A DNA stretch of 39,113 bases from an uncultured Arthrobacter sp. (GCF_947495145.1 NZ_CANLXP010000031.1:1-39113), one strand, 5' to 3'; shown: positions 24,744-35,798, numbered from the stretch's first letter. Notes: generated by a model from the sequence alone, not told the origin. Numbers and translations: made by a program.

Positions 24744-25766
24744 ATGAGTACCAGTGAAGCCGGAACCCGCGAAGCCGCCGCAGAAACCACGCTCGTCACC
24801 CTCAGCGACATCGAAGCCGCTGCTGAGCGGATCAGCGACCTTGTTCTGCGAACCCCGATGATCCAGCTGCCGCACCTGCAACGCCCCGACGAGATCCTGC
24901 ACTGCAAGGCCGAATCACTCCAGCCCACGAGTGCGTTTAAGCTCCGCGGCGCCTACAACACCATTGCCCAGGTGCTGGATCAGGCACGCGAACACGGAAT
25001 CCTCGCACAGTCCTCCGGCAATCACGCCCGCGCGGTGGCGTGGCTGGCGCACCGCCTCAATCTGCGTGCGGTCATCGTCATGCCCAACGCCGCGCCGCGC
25101 CCCAAGATCGACGCCGTCCGCGCACTCGGTGCCGAGGTCGAGATTGTGCCCTCCGCCCTTCGGGATGTCCGCGCCCACGAACTTGTCGCCCAGCACGGCT
25201 ACATCCACATTCAGCCCTACAACGATCCGCGCATCATCGCCGGCCAGGGAACGGTCGGCCTCGAAATCATGCAGCAGCTGCCCAACGTAGACACCGTTCT
25301 CGTGCCCATCTCCGGCGGCGGACTTATCTCCGGCATCGCGACGGCGGTCAAGGCGCTCAATCCCGGAACGCGTGTGATCGGCGTGGAACCGGAACTCGCC
25401 GCCGACGCTGCCCAAAGCCTCCGCGAAGGCCGCCGCATCACCTGGGAACAGGACCTGACCTACCGCACGATTGCCGACGGCCTCCGAACACCCGCGCTGG
25501 GCGTGCACCCGTGGGAACACGTGAAGCGCTACGTCGACGACGTCATTACCGTCACCGAAGAGCAGATTCTGGCTGCGATGCGCCACCTCACACTCGCCGG
25601 CAGGCTCGTGGTTGAACCGTCGGGCGCAGTGGCCACGGCCGCCTGGATGCATGACCTCGTTCCGGGTGGAAGCAACCAGAACGACGGCGGCACAACGGCT
25701 GCCGTTGTCTCTGGTGGTTCAGTGGATCCCGCCCTTCTGGCAAAGGTACTGCAGCAGGCGGGCTAA
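24744..25766 (+). CDS. Threonine/serine dehydratase (PLP fold type II)
   Basis: 340 residues of the serine/threonine dehydratase-serine racemase group. The PLP lysine is K66 in PTSAFKLRGAYN, the substrate-binding SSGNHA loop follows, and the glycine loop that holds the PLP phosphate is SGGGLISG. It has no C-terminal ACT domain, so it resembles the catabolic enzyme or serine racemase rather than the feedback-inhibited biosynthetic IlvA. It would convert threonine to 2-oxobutyrate and ammonia, or serine to pyruvate. The ATG at 24744 has TAGGATC upstream. Its stop overlaps the stop of the convergent gene by a few bases. The nearby AEC carrier might move its substrate or product. Confidence 0.88.
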   Translation: MSTSEAGTREAAAETTLVTLSDIEAAAERISDLVLRTPMIQLPHLQRPDEILHCKAESLQPTSAFKLRGAYNTIAQVLDQAREHGILAQSSGNHARAVAWLAHRLNLRAVIVMPNAAPRPKIDAVRALGAEVEIVPSALRDVRAHELVAQHGYIHIQPYNDPRIIAGQGTVGLEIMQQLPNVDTVLVPISGGGLISGIATAVKALNPGTRVIGVEPELAADAAQSLREGRRITWEQDLTYRTIADGLRTPALGVHPWEHVKRYVDDVITVTEEQILAAMRHLTLAGRLVVEPSGAVATAAWMHDLVPGGSNQNDGGTTAAVVSGGSVDPALLAKVLQQAG

Positions 25767-26317
25767 AGCCGTTCGAGGAAAGCGGTGAGCAGGCCAACCC
25801 AGTGCTCCCGCGCGGCGTCGTTCGCTTCAGGCGAGGGAAGACCCATCTGCGTCGCCACTATTGAAGCTGTGCCGTTTTTCTTGGCCTCGCTGGTCACGAG
25901 GATGGAAGAACCGTCCACGGCCGTGGTGCGCCAACTCATCCGCCGGTCCGTCCCGCTGGTTCGGGCGGGCTCGGCGAGCAGCTCCTGAATGGTGCTGTTC
26001 GAAGATGCGAACTCTGTCCACTGCCTCATGAGTTCCTCCAGGTCCAAGGCGGTGGACCTGCTCACGCTCAGTTGGAAAGTACCGTCGGAGCGTTGACCCG
26101 GAATACGTCGGCCGATGTGGTGTTCATAGGCCACCGCAACTGACTGGGCCCACCACCCAGCCTGATCCATAGTGCCCTCAAGTTCCGAATTCACCTTTGA
26201 CGCAATGTCCTTGTGGTTGAGGTCCTTCGCTCCGGCACGTTCCAGAAAGGCCAGCCACTCGTTCCACGACCGGTTGGTTGCCCGTTCAATCGGTGCGATT
26301 CTCGCATGTTCTGCCAT
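25763..26317 (-). CDS. Small helical/SRPBCC-like protein
   Basis: 184 residues. The N-terminal half (IERATNRSWNEWLAFLERAGAKDLNHKDIASKV, then GWWAQSVAVAYEHHIGRRIPGQRSDGTF) matches a helical domain of the DUF4287 type common in actinobacteria. The C-terminal half (MSWRTTAVDGSSILVTSEAKKNGTASIVATQMGL...EHWVGLLTAFLERL) looks like the end of an SRPBCC/AHSA1-type lipid- or ligand-binding fold. Such two-part proteins are widespread but have no established function. It is cytoplasmic, with no signal peptide. It lies convergent with the dehydratase and divergent from the GH42 operon, from which it is separated by the promoter/operator region. Confidence 0.75.
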   Translation of the reverse strand: MAEHARIAPIERATNRSWNEWLAFLERAGAKDLNHKDIASKVNSELEGTMDQAGWWAQSVAVAYEHHIGRRIPGQRSDGTFQLSVSRSTALDLEELMRQWTEFASSNSTIQELLAEPARTSGTDRRMSWRTTAVDGSSILVTSEAKKNGTASIVATQMGLPSPEANDAAREHWVGLLTAFLERL

Positions 26318-26394
26318 TCAAGGATCCTTTCACGCACCGCCGACGATCCGGCGGCCCAGCCGACAAAGCTCCCGATTCAAAGATGAAGAAGGTG

Positions 26395-26439
26395 TTGCAC
26401 GTCACGAAGAGGAACCATAGAGTTGTCGAAGCGCTTCGA
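26395..26439 (+). promoter_or_regulatory. Promoter with LacI-type operator for the glycosidase operon
   Basis: A -35-like TTGCAC (26395-26400) and a -10-like TAGAGT (26418-26423), 17 bases apart, are directly followed by the perfect 14-base palindrome TCGAAGCGCTTCGA (26426-26439). Palindromes with a central CG of this kind are typical LacI-family operators. The position at the expected transcription start means a bound repressor would block initiation. No LacI gene is in the window. Confidence 0.7.
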
Positions 26440-26472
26440 TAGTTCACCAAACCCATGCCCAGGAGACACGCA

Positions 26473-28500
26473 ATGCCCACGGACCACCCGCTACGATCCG
26501 ACGACGGACTGGTGTTCGGTGGCGATTACAACCCCGAGCAGTGGCCGGAATCGGTCTGGCTCGAAGATGTACGCCTGATGCGCGAAGCACACGTGAACCG
26601 CGTGACTATCGGCGTCTTCTCCTGGTCCTCCATCGAACCGCGGGAAGGCCAGTATGAGTTCGGCTGGCTCGACAGGATTCTGGACCTGATGGCCGAAAAT
26701 GGAATCGGCGTTGTCCTTGCCACGCCTACAGCATCACCACCGCCGTGGTTCTCCCTGGCACATCCCGAAGCCCTTCCGGTCACCGCCGACGGAGTGCGGC
26801 TGATCCACGGAAGCCGCGATACCTATAACCCTGCCGCCCCTGCCTACCGTGCTGCGGCCAGGCGCCTCACCTCAGCAATGGCCGAGAGGTACTCCTTCCA
26901 TCCGGCGCTGAGAATGTGGCATCTCCACAACGAGTACGGAACGGTTTCCTACGGGCCGCAGACTGACACGGCGTTCCGCGAATGGTTACGTGCCAAATAC
27001 GGAGACCTTTGGGAGCTGAACACGACGTGGAACACAGCGTTCTGGTCGCAGGGCTATGGCGAATGGGAAGAGATCTTTGCGCCCCAGGCCACGCAATACC
27101 TGCCGAACCCTTCCCATCTGCTCGACTTCAAACGCTTCTCCGCTGACCTCCTCCGTGATTGCCTTCGCGAGCAGGCGGAGATAGTCCGCAGCGTGCGGCC
27201 TGAGGTGCCTGTCACCACCAACTTCATGCTCCCCAGTTGGAACCATTACGACCAATGGGATTTCGCAGCCGAAATAGACGACGTCTCCGTTGACCACTAC
27301 CCGGACACTCCGGGCATCGAGGGCGATGTTCAGGTGGCTTTCGGCAGTGACCTGGCACGCTCCTTCAACGGTGGCCGCCCCTGGGTGCTCATGGAACAGG
27401 CCACCACCATGGTTTACGACTACGCACAGGGGCGCATTCTTGCGAGGGATCCCGGGAAACTGCTGTTCAACACGCTTCAGTACCTCGCCCGCGGAGCAAC
27501 GGGATCGCTGTTCTTTCAGTGGCGCTCGCCGCGCGCCGGCGCTGAGTTCTTCCACTCGCCGATGGTTCCGCACGCTGGGGAGAACTCCCGGACGTTCCGC
27601 GAAATAGTCGAACTGGGCACCACGCTTGCCAACCTGCATGAGCTTGCACCGCCGCCTGCTGCAGGTCACGGGGTGAATCAGAACCGGGTGGCCATCGTCT
27701 GGGACGCCACGGCATGGTGGTCGACAGACACCCGCGCATTGCCGTCCAACGACACCGCCTTCCTCCCCGCCGTGAAGTCAGTCCATCGCGCTCTGTGGCT
27801 GCTTGGAATCAACACCGATTTTGTTCAGTTGGATCAGGACCTCAGCGGCTACAACCTCGTTCTGGTGCCCAGCAAACTGGCTGCCTCGAATGCTGAAGCG
27901 GAAGTGCTCCGACGGTTTGTAGCGAACGGTGGCCACACGGCCATCTGGTACTTCTCGGGGAGCACCGACGAGAACCTCAATGTGCGCCAGGGCAGCTTCA
28001 CCGGAGCGTTCGCGGATCTTCTCGGCATTCGCGTCGAGGAGCACTTTCCCCAGCTTGAGGCTACGGCGCTGAAACTCAGTGATGGGTCCACTGCAGACTG
28101 CTGGGCAGAAGCCGTCGAGCTCCGCGGCGCGATCAGCATTTCGAACTTCACCGAGTTCCCGCTGGCGGGACGGCCGGCTGTCACGAAGCACGGCGTCGGC
28201 ATGGGCACGGCACACTACCTCGCTACCCGGCTGGGCGAAGATGCGCTGCGCACTCACCTTCGCCGGATCCTGAACGACGCCGGTGTCTCTCCGGAGCATC
28301 CGGCCGCCGGTTACGGGATCGAGGCAGTCCGCCGCTATGCCGGGAACGACAGCTACCTGTTCCTCCTCAATCATTCCGAGGAGACTGTCGACGTCGGCAT
28401 CCACGGCCATGACCTCCTCACCGACAGCGCACTGCACGGAGAAACCACACTCGGCCCTGGCGCCGCGCTGATTGTGCGTGAACCGTGGGCAGAGCAGTGA
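26473..28500 (+). CDS. Beta-galactosidase, glycoside hydrolase family 42
   Basis: About 675 residues with the three-domain GH42 layout. The TIM barrel opens with FGGDYNPEQWPESVWLEDVRLM, carries the acid/base glutamate in WHLHNEYG (about residue 153) and the nucleophile glutamate in WVLMEQAT (about 305). A trimerisation-type domain (NRVAIVWDATAWW onward) and a small C-terminal beta domain follow. It releases terminal beta-linked galactose (or arabinose) from oligosaccharides. There is no signal peptide, so it works in the cytoplasm on imported sugars. The start at 26473 is preferred over 26455 because AGGAGA lies nine bases upstream. It is the first gene of an operon with GH95 and GH1; its stop overlaps the next start (GTGA). 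Confidence 0.93.
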   Translation: MPTDHPLRSDDGLVFGGDYNPEQWPESVWLEDVRLMREAHVNRVTIGVFSWSSIEPREGQYEFGWLDRILDLMAENGIGVVLATPTASPPPWFSLAHPEALPVTADGVRLIHGSRDTYNPAAPAYRAAARRLTSAMAERYSFHPALRMWHLHNEYGTVSYGPQTDTAFREWLRAKYGDLWELNTTWNTAFWSQGYGEWEEIFAPQATQYLPNPSHLLDFKRFSADLLRDCLREQAEIVRSVRPEVPVTTNFMLPSWNHYDQWDFAAEIDDVSVDHYPDTPGIEGDVQVAFGSDLARSFNGGRPWVLMEQATTMVYDYAQGRILARDPGKLLFNTLQYLARGATGSLFFQWRSPRAGAEFFHSPMVPHAGENSRTFREIVELGTTLANLHELAPPPAAGHGVNQNRVAIVWDATAWWSTDTRALPSNDTAFLPAVKSVHRALWLLGINTDFVQLDQDLSGYNLVLVPSKLAASNAEAEVLRRFVANGGHTAIWYFSGSTDENLNVRQGSFTGAFADLLGIRVEEHFPQLEATALKLSDGSTADCWAEAVELRGAISISNFTEFPLAGRPAVTKHGVGMGTAHYLATRLGEDALRTHLRRILNDAGVSPEHPAAGYGIEAVRRYAGNDSYLFLLNHSEETVDVGIHGHDLLTDSALHGETTLGPGAALIVREPWAEQ

Positions 28501-30916
28501 CTGACCTCTTCTACACTCATCCGGCGGAGACCTGGCTGGACGGCCTGCCATTGGGTAACGGCAGGCTGGGCGCCATGGTGCTAGGCGGAAACTCAGTTCT
28601 GCGGCTGCAGCTCAACGACAGCACGGCGTGGTCAGGCAGCCCGGCCAGCGAACACCGCCGTGGAAGCGTCTCGGCAGAGTCTGCAGCCACGGCGCTCGCT
28701 GATGCGCGGGAGGCCATCGCGGACGGCAGGCCCGTCGACGCCGAACGGTGCCTGGAACAGCTGCAGTCCACCTATTCGCAGGCCTATCTTCCGTTCGCTG
28801 ACATTACGATCAGGACGGCCGACGGCGCGCGGCTGCAAGAGCGCCGGCTGTCTCTTGACGACGCAACCCACCGGACAGCAGGCCAGGGGGCCGGCGGCAA
28901 CACCATCCACGACACCTTCATAACCCCGGTGGACGGGGTGCTCGTGCACCGGTTCCGCTCCGAGGATCCGGTGGACATCACCATCGCGGTCTCCACCCCG
29001 CTCAGGGAAACCGGGCGCGCAACCGAGCCGAGCGCCGTCGTACTGCAACTGAAACTGCCTGCCGATGTGGCGCCGGGCCACGAACCGGATGAACCTGCCC
29101 TGCAGGACGAAATCGATGGCGTCGAGCCGCTGGAAGGTGCGTTGTGCGTGGTTGCGCGCCACGATGGCGTTGCTTCCCAAATCGACGGAAAAGCGCAAGC
29201 ATTCACGGGCGTCACTGAGCTGCTTCTCGTGGTCGCAACCGAAACCACCTTCGCCGGCATCGGACGAAAGCCTGTTGGGTCCTCTGCCGAGTGCGCGGAA
29301 GCGGTGCGCCGTCGTGCGTCTGCAGCGTTGGAACGGGGCTGGGAAAGGCTGCACTCCGATCACCTCAACGCGCACCGGGAGCTGTACGACCGGGTCGCGC
29401 TCGCGCTGGAGCTGAGTGCTGATGCACTTCCGGATCGCACCGATGTGCCCACCGACGTGCGCCTTCGGGAAGCGAACGCGCATCCCGCCGGCGTCCTGAC
29501 GGCCGATCCGGCGTTGGTTGCGCTTTTCTTCGACTACGGACGGTATCTGCTCATCGCTTCGTCCCGCCCAGGCACCCTCCCGGCGACACTGCAGGGAATC
29601 TGGAACGAGGACCTGCGCCCACCGTGGTCCTCGAACTACACGCTGAACATCAACGCGCAAATGAATCACTGGGGCGCGGAAGCTGCTGCCCTGTCTGAGT
29701 GCCTTGAACCGCTCCTGGACCTCGCGGAAGCGCTGGCTGAGCACGGTCGAAGCACGGCCGCCACACTTTACGGAGCACGGGGCTGGGTGGCGCACCACAA
29801 TTCCGACGCCTGGGCTTTCAGCTCGCCGACCGCCGGTCATGCAAGCTGGTCCCAGTGGCCCATGGCCGGGCCATGGCTGGTCCGCCAACTCGACGAGAAG
29901 CGCCGTTTCGGCTCAGCCACCCCCGAGCAGATCGAGAGATTGTGGTTGCTGGCCGTCGGAGCGGCGGAGTTCGTCTGCGACTGGCTAATTGACGACGGCG
30001 GCGCCCACCTGGAAACCCGCCCGTCCACCTCCCCGGAAAATTGCTATCTCAGCGGCCAGGGCAGGGCCGCCGTCGCAACTTCCACTGCCCTGGATCGAAC
30101 CCTCATCACGGAGTTGTTCGAGACCGTGACTGCGCTGGCACCGTTGGTCGGCCAGGCGAACCACCCCATCTGTGAAGAAGTGCGACGGGCATTGCCACGC
30201 ATCGCGCCGCCAATCGCGGGCAGGGACGGCGGGATCCTCGAGTGGGGAGCGCACGAGGAAGAGGTGGAACCCAATCATCGGCACCTCTCGCACCTCTTCT
30301 TCGCCTACCCAGGAAACGGCCCGACGCCGGAACTCGCCGAGGCGTTGAACCTGTCCCTGGACCAGCGCGGCGACGACTCAACCGGCTGGTCTCTCATCTG
30401 GAAGATCTGCCTGCGCGCAAGACTCGCACAGAGCGAAAAGGTGGCTGATCTCCTCCAACTGATGTTCCGTCCGGCGGATAAAACGAACGGCCCGCAAGCC
30501 GGTGGGCTCTATAACAACTTCTTCGCCGCGCATCCGCCGTTTCAGATCGACGGGAACCTGGGCTTCGTTGGAGCGCTGGCCGAGATGCTGGTGCAGAGCC
30601 ACACCGACCTCATCCGCCTGTTGCCGGCGGTACCGGACGAGTTGTCGAGCGGCAGAGTCCGCGGCCTTGTTGCCCGGCCGGGAATCGCCGTCGACCTGAC
30701 CTGGGACAACGGCTTGGTCAGCGAAGCGGTCCTTACTCCGCGTCGACCCGAAGCCGCGGGGGAGCGGCTCATCGCCATCGGCGATCACATCGAATCCGTG
30801 GCGCTCACCTTCGGCCAATCCATCCGACTCCGACGGAACTCCGCAACCGGCGCCATCGACGTCGAGCGGGACAACAGGACTAGCATCATCACCAACGGAA
30901 AGGCAGTGCTCACGCC

Positions 30917-30920
<4 letters not shown>
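28497..30920 (+). CDS. Glycoside hydrolase family 95 (alpha-L-fucosidase / alpha-L-galactosidase)
   Basis: About 807 residues. The N-terminal beta domain opens with [19 protein letters not shown], the GH95 hallmark, and the (alpha/alpha)6 barrel contains the known catalytic elements: the Asn pair in [12 protein letters not shown] (about residue 384), the acid glutamate in TSPEN (about 513) and the aspartate in QIDGNLG (about 683). GH95 enzymes invert and remove alpha-1,2-linked L-fucose, or L-galactose. No signal peptide is present. The GTG start overlaps the GH42 stop by four bases, and its stop overlaps the GH1 start (ATGA), so all three are translationally coupled. The set fits stepwise removal of Fuc or L-Gal, then Gal, then Glc from a branched oligosaccharide such as fucosylated xyloglucan or glycan fragments. 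Confidence 0.92.
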
Positions 30921-32389
<1,469 letters not shown>

Positions 32390-32394
32390 CGCAC

Positions 32395-32432
32395 AAAAGG
32401 AGGGCAAGTTCCACCGAACCTGCCCTCCTTTT
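32395..32432 (+). terminator. Terminator of the glycosidase operon
   Basis: A 12-bp stem (AAAAGGAGGGCA, 32395-32406, with 32421-32432) encloses a 14-base loop and ends in TTTT, six bases after the GH1 stop. The next 200 bases to 32641 hold nothing I can support. Confidence 0.88.
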
Positions 32433-32641
32433 CGCGGTCAAGCGTTTGTCCGCCGCTGGGATAGCAGCACAATGCTGCACTGCTCCTTCCCTCACCGCGC
32501 AAAATATCGTGCGATTCATACGTACACCAATCGTTTACGCGGTTGTTCCTAGTCAAGTGCGATATCGGAGACGCGCGTTGAGCGTTCGGCTTATGACACT
32601 CCCACTCGCCTAGTCCTGCTGATTAACTGACCCCTCCTGTT

Positions 32642-32881
32642 TCAACATATGGGTGGTATGTCCTCAGGGTTGGTGTTGGGGTTGCCGCGGCCGCCGGGCT
32701 GGTATTCGCACCACTCCTCGGTAAAGGCTTGAGTGAAGCTCCAAACCATCGGCGCCGATGCTGCTCCTACAAGAACGATGGTCAGGAGGGCCAGCGAGCA
32801 GATAGCGCGTTCGGATCTGCTTCGTCGCATTGCCATGAAGGCAAGAAAACCGCCCACGTATCCGCTAAGGACGAGGGCCAT
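32642..32881 (-). CDS. Small membrane protein, start uncertain
   Basis: From ATG 32881 the protein has 79 residues with two hydrophobic helices (MALVLSGYVGGFLAFMAM and ICSLALLTIVLVGAASAPMVW) and an acidic, Pro/Asn-rich tail. Upstream of this ATG the same frame stays open for about 59 codons, to a stop next to 33060. It encodes a further strongly hydrophobic segment (VFCLLAIIPAIASVLLAALTV) after a basic start (RPQVLRPQHVRIAETL). That pattern is typical of a real N-terminus with an extra helix, but no ATG, GTG or TTG is available there. Either a rare start (for example ATT near 33048) is used or the 5' end is damaged. No family recognised. Confidence 0.5.
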   Translation of the reverse strand: MALVLSGYVGGFLAFMAMRRSRSERAICSLALLTIVLVGAASAPMVWSFTQAFTEEWCEYQPGGRGNPNTNPEDIPPIC

Positions 32882-33062
32882 TTCTGCAGCCGGCTTCCAA
32901 GCTGATCCGCCCAGGCTAATGGCTGTAGTGACCGTAAGCGCAGCTAGTAGAACGCTTGCGATCGCAGGGATGATTGCCAGTAAACAGAAGACGGTGGTTA
33001 GGGTCTCTGCGATGCGTACGTGCTGAGGCCTCAGTACCTGCGGTCGAATGAGCTTGCCCTAT

Positions 33063-33467
33063 CTACTGGATGGGTTTGCCGTTGGAATCGACGCCGAAGG
33101 TTTCGATCACTTCATCTGTGCTGGTATCAATGATGACGACCGACCCTGCGGGCCACCCGGGATCTGGCGTGACTGTGTACTGCACATCGCTCAGTTCCGT
33201 AGCTTTCCCTCGCTCGCTAATCTGCCGGTTGAAAGCGTCCACCACCTCACCGATGTCGGTGTTCACCGCTACGGTCTCCTGAGGCAACCCTGTAGTGTCG
33301 CCCGAAGCAGGGGTGCTATTCCACCACCCCTCGTAGCCGCTAACGGTGGCCTCCTGTGATGAGACGGATTCCGAGACCGAGCTGGTCACCGAACCCATTG
33401 CACAGGCGCTCAGCCCTATCGAAGTGACCAGAGCGAATCCGGTCGCGACTGCTCGGTAAATGTTCAA
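33063..33467 (-). CDS. Putative lipoprotein
   Basis: 134 residues. The N-terminus is a short basic start, a hydrophobic stretch (AVATGFALVTSIGLSAC) and the lipobox LSAC, so the mature protein would be lipid-anchored at the cysteine on the outer face of the membrane. The rest is short, acidic and Ser/Thr-rich, with a likely domain EVVDAFNRQISERGKATELSDVQYTVTPDPGWPAGSVVIIDTSTDEVIETFGVD that I cannot assign. The start is TTG at 33467, unusually close (two bases) to the Shine-Dalgarno GGGGGAG; an ATT two codons later would have normal spacing. It is followed by the small membrane protein gene on the same strand. Confidence 0.65.
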   Translation of the reverse strand: MNIYRAVATGFALVTSIGLSACAMGSVTSSVSESVSSQEATVSGYEGWWNSTPASGDTTGLPQETVAVNTDIGEVVDAFNRQISERGKATELSDVQYTVTPDPGWPAGSVVIIDTSTDEVIETFGVDSNGKPIQ

Positions 33468-33566
33468 AACTCCCCCAAGTGATTGCGCTCTCGCTCGACT
33501 CTACTAAAGCTGGGCAGCACCATAGGCAGCAGCCACAACGGTTGTCCGTGAACCCTCTATGGGTAG

Positions 33567-33582
33567 GAAGGATTGATCCTTC
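33567..33582. terminator. Small hairpin after the CU044_5270-type gene
   Basis: GAAGGAT (33567-33573) and ATCCTTC (33576-33582) form a perfect 7-bp inverted repeat directly adjoining the stop codon of the minus-strand gene at 33583. It may serve as a weak terminator; there is no clear T-tract. Confidence 0.4.
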
Positions 33583-34653
33583 TCACGGTGCGGAGTCAAC
33601 TACTGAAGTTTGCACCGAGGTCCAGGATTCAACAGTGCCGGCGGGCGCTCCGGGGTAGTCCTTCAATATGACAACCTGTTCGCCGATGACCAACCCTGAG
33701 GATGGGTCGATGATGATATCTTCCCTGGATACCCCGTCGGGGGTTTTCATGCCGATGGCTACACCCGTCCGGCCGTCGATCGTGGCTTGTCTGTCGGTAA
33801 CGTCGACACCGGGAATGAGGGCGGCGGCCTGGTAGAAGGCAGCACGTAGATCGGCTGGGATCACACCGGTCCGGAGGGATTCGATGATGATTCCGAACGC
33901 TCTGAGGTCAGGGGTTTTGCCCGATCCCCAAGTCTGGTCATAGATACGGTTCAAGAGCTCTCGCGGATCACGCGGCAAATCCTGAAGGTCGGTGATCGGT
34001 ACGCCGACAACTGTCTGTTCATTGTCGTAGAAGGCACCCCCCTGTGCCCGGAAGACTCCGACCGTCATGGCGTGTGTTCTCGGGTCGACGATCGGTTCGA
34101 GGCGTGCTGCCTCCTTCACCTCCTCGGGAGCGGAAGCGGTCGGGACGCGTGCTTCACGATTCCATACCCATTCGCCGGTCAGATCGGCCGGGACGTACAC
34201 CTGCCCCCCTGTTGTTTCCTTCCAGGAGATCTGCTCGCCGTTGGCGACGCTACTGCCCCCCGTCATCTCCTCAGTCTCAATTTTCAAGTACTGGCCGGGC
34301 AGTACCACTGTGTCCTCAGTCTCGATCGTCGCCGCCGCTGCTTCGTGCAACACCTCTGCGGCTTCGGCCGTGGCCCCTGGGCGGTCGGGCATGACAACCT
34401 CGGCAGTCACCAAAGCGCCGACAAGGAAAGCGGCTGCGGCGGAGACCATCACAACGCGGCGCCAGGTCTTCAACGGCCTTACGTTGGAACGGGCTCTCCT
34501 ATCAGTCTCGGAAGGGGACGCCGGGAAGGTGGGTTCCACCGTGGTCTCGGCTTCGGCGAGCTTCATCAAGCGGTTCCGGCCTCGAGCCAATACAGCCGGT
34601 GGAACCGTACCGACGTGGTTACGCGTTTCGCGGAGCAACTGCAGTTCGTCCAT
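33583..34653 (-). CDS. CU044_5270-type membrane protein (partner of the ECF sigma factor)
   Basis: About 356 residues. A cytosolic N-terminal part (MDELQLLRETRNHVGTVPPAVLARGRNRLM) is followed by one transmembrane helix (VVMVSAAAAFLVGALVTAEVV, about residues 68-88) and a large extracytoplasmic domain with EAAEVLHEAAAATI and DQTWGSGKTPDLRAFGIIIESLRTG. This is the pattern of the actinobacterial CU044_5270 family, routinely encoded next to ECF sigma factors. By analogy with anti-sigma factors it may hold the sigma factor through its N-terminal part, but no zinc-binding anti-sigma motif is visible. Start 34653 has AGGAG seven bases upstream; the longer frame to 34818 lies inside the sigma gene. 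The start overlaps the 3' end of the sigma gene by 35 bases. Confidence 0.82.
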   Translation of the reverse strand: MDELQLLRETRNHVGTVPPAVLARGRNRLMKLAEAETTVEPTFPASPSETDRRARSNVRPLKTWRRVVMVSAAAAFLVGALVTAEVVMPDRPGATAEAAEVLHEAAAATIETEDTVVLPGQYLKIETEEMTGGSSVANGEQISWKETTGGQVYVPADLTGEWVWNREARVPTASAPEEVKEAARLEPIVDPRTHAMTVGVFRAQGGAFYDNEQTVVGVPITDLQDLPRDPRELLNRIYDQTWGSGKTPDLRAFGIIIESLRTGVIPADLRAAFYQAAALIPGVDVTDRQATIDGRTGVAIGMKTPDGVSREDIIIDPSSGLVIGEQVVILKDYPGAPAGTVESWTSVQTSVVDSAP

Positions 34654-35212
34654 GATCGATCTCCTGATCGCAAAGAATGAGTCCAAGGTGCGCGCGAAGC
34701 TTTCGCCGGGCGCGGTTGATGCGGGATCGGACGGTGCCAAGAGGTACGCCCGTAGCGGTAGCGATGTCTTCATAGGACAATTCCGCCCAGACAAAGAGAA
34801 GAATGGCTTCGCGATCAATAGGCGCGAGATCCTGTAAGGCGTTGCCGATTAGCACGCGGTTTCCCGAGGCGTCGAGCCGAACCTCGACCGCGTCGAATGC
34901 GTCGAGGCTGTCCGCACGGCCCCCAGTTCTGGCGAGAGCGCGCAACATGCGCGCCTCTGCCCGGTGGTGCCGCCGTAACAGATTAGTGGCGATTCCGAAC
35001 AGCCATGGCCGTACCGCTTCTGACGGACCAACGAACTCCGCTCGCCCTTCGAAAGCGATCAGGAACGTCTCAGCCATGACGTCCTCGGCGACAAAATCAC
35101 CTGCCCTACGCGCAGCGTAACGGTAGATGTCCGGGCCGTGCCTGTCGTAAAGCTCCCCAAAAGCTGCCGGGCCGTAGCGCGACCGCTCCACTATCTCTGC
35201 GTCTGTATTCAC
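34619..35212 (-). CDS. ECF-type RNA polymerase sigma factor
   Basis: 197 residues with the two domains of ECF sigma factors. Region 2 reads AAFGELYDRHGPDIYRYAARRAGDFVAEDVMAETFLIAF with RPWLFGIATNLLRRHHR (core and -10 binding). Region 4 reads LAPIDREAILLFVWAELSYEDIATATGVPLGTVRSRINRARRKLRAHL, a helix-turn-helix that reads the -35 element. It starts with GTG at 35212 preceded by AAGG. The membrane protein gene at 33583-34653 overlaps its 3' end and is probably its regulator. The stimulus and regulon are not visible. No obvious autoregulated promoter was found in the 190 bases upstream, which appear non-coding. Confidence 0.92.
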   Translation of the reverse strand: MNTDAEIVERSRYGPAAFGELYDRHGPDIYRYAARRAGDFVAEDVMAETFLIAFEGRAEFVGPSEAVRPWLFGIATNLLRRHHRAEARMLRALARTGGRADSLDAFDAVEVRLDASGNRVLIGNALQDLAPIDREAILLFVWAELSYEDIATATGVPLGTVRSRINRARRKLRAHLGLILCDQEIDHGRTAVAPRNA

Positions 35213-35405
35213 ACCTTGTAATGCCCGCTCACTCGGAAAAGTTCACAGTTTCCCCACACTTTCTTCAGCGATTCACAAAGTGCAGAGGACGCAGGGAACC
35301 TGGAGCATTCTCCAATAAGTATTCCCTGTCGGTTCAACTCTCCAACAAAACGCACGCCGAGGGAGCCCCTCTCAGCGACAGTTTGGTTGAGTCCGCGTCT
35401 CGCTG

Positions 35406-35792
35406 TCAGCGGTTCCCTGGCTGAACGGACTTGATCACCGCGATTATCGCTGCCCGCACCGCATGATGGGCATCGGGGTAGTTCACCAGTTCAGAGATGA
35501 CCTTGCCTCGGTGATAACTCGTTTCGAGCACATAGAAATCTTCGACTTCTTCCTTCACCTGCCATGCCGGTATAGATATGTGGTCACCGCTGTAGGGATT
35601 CCCTGTGTAACCCGGCGCCTCGTAGTTATCGCGCCCCCTGAAGTGCTCAGCCAGTTCGAACACAGGATGAAAATTGTCGATCTCGGCGACGTCCAAGGGG
35701 GTCCTAAGGGGTCCACTCAAGGTGTCAACCAAGGACTCATATATGGCCGCACCTACACGGTCCTCGGCCACTTGCTGACCTACGGATGTCAT
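35406..35792 (-). CDS. Hypothetical protein, 128 residues
   Basis: Family not recognised. The protein is soluble and acidic, with aromatic-rich central segments (FHPVFELAEHFRGRDNYEAPGYTGNPYSGDHISIPAWQVKEEVEDFYVLETSYHRGKVISELVNYP) that look like an alpha/beta globular fold and not like random translation. No signal peptide or membrane helix. Codon choice is less GC-rich than in the metabolic genes to the left, as for its neighbours. The ATG at 35792 lies six bases after the stop of a small upstream frame, with GAGGGG 12 bases before it. Size and composition would suit an immunity or accessory protein, but that is only an impression. Confidence 0.6.
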   Translation of the reverse strand: MTSVGQQVAEDRVGAAIYESLVDTLSGPLRTPLDVAEIDNFHPVFELAEHFRGRDNYEAPGYTGNPYSGDHISIPAWQVKEEVEDFYVLETSYHRGKVISELVNYPDAHHAVRAAIIAVIKSVQPGNR

Positions 35793-35798
35793 ATCCAG

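Noticed and set aside
35221..35424. 67-residue plus-strand frame upstream of the sigma factor gene
   Set aside because: No ribosome-binding site, no recognisable composition or domain; treated as intergenic DNA.
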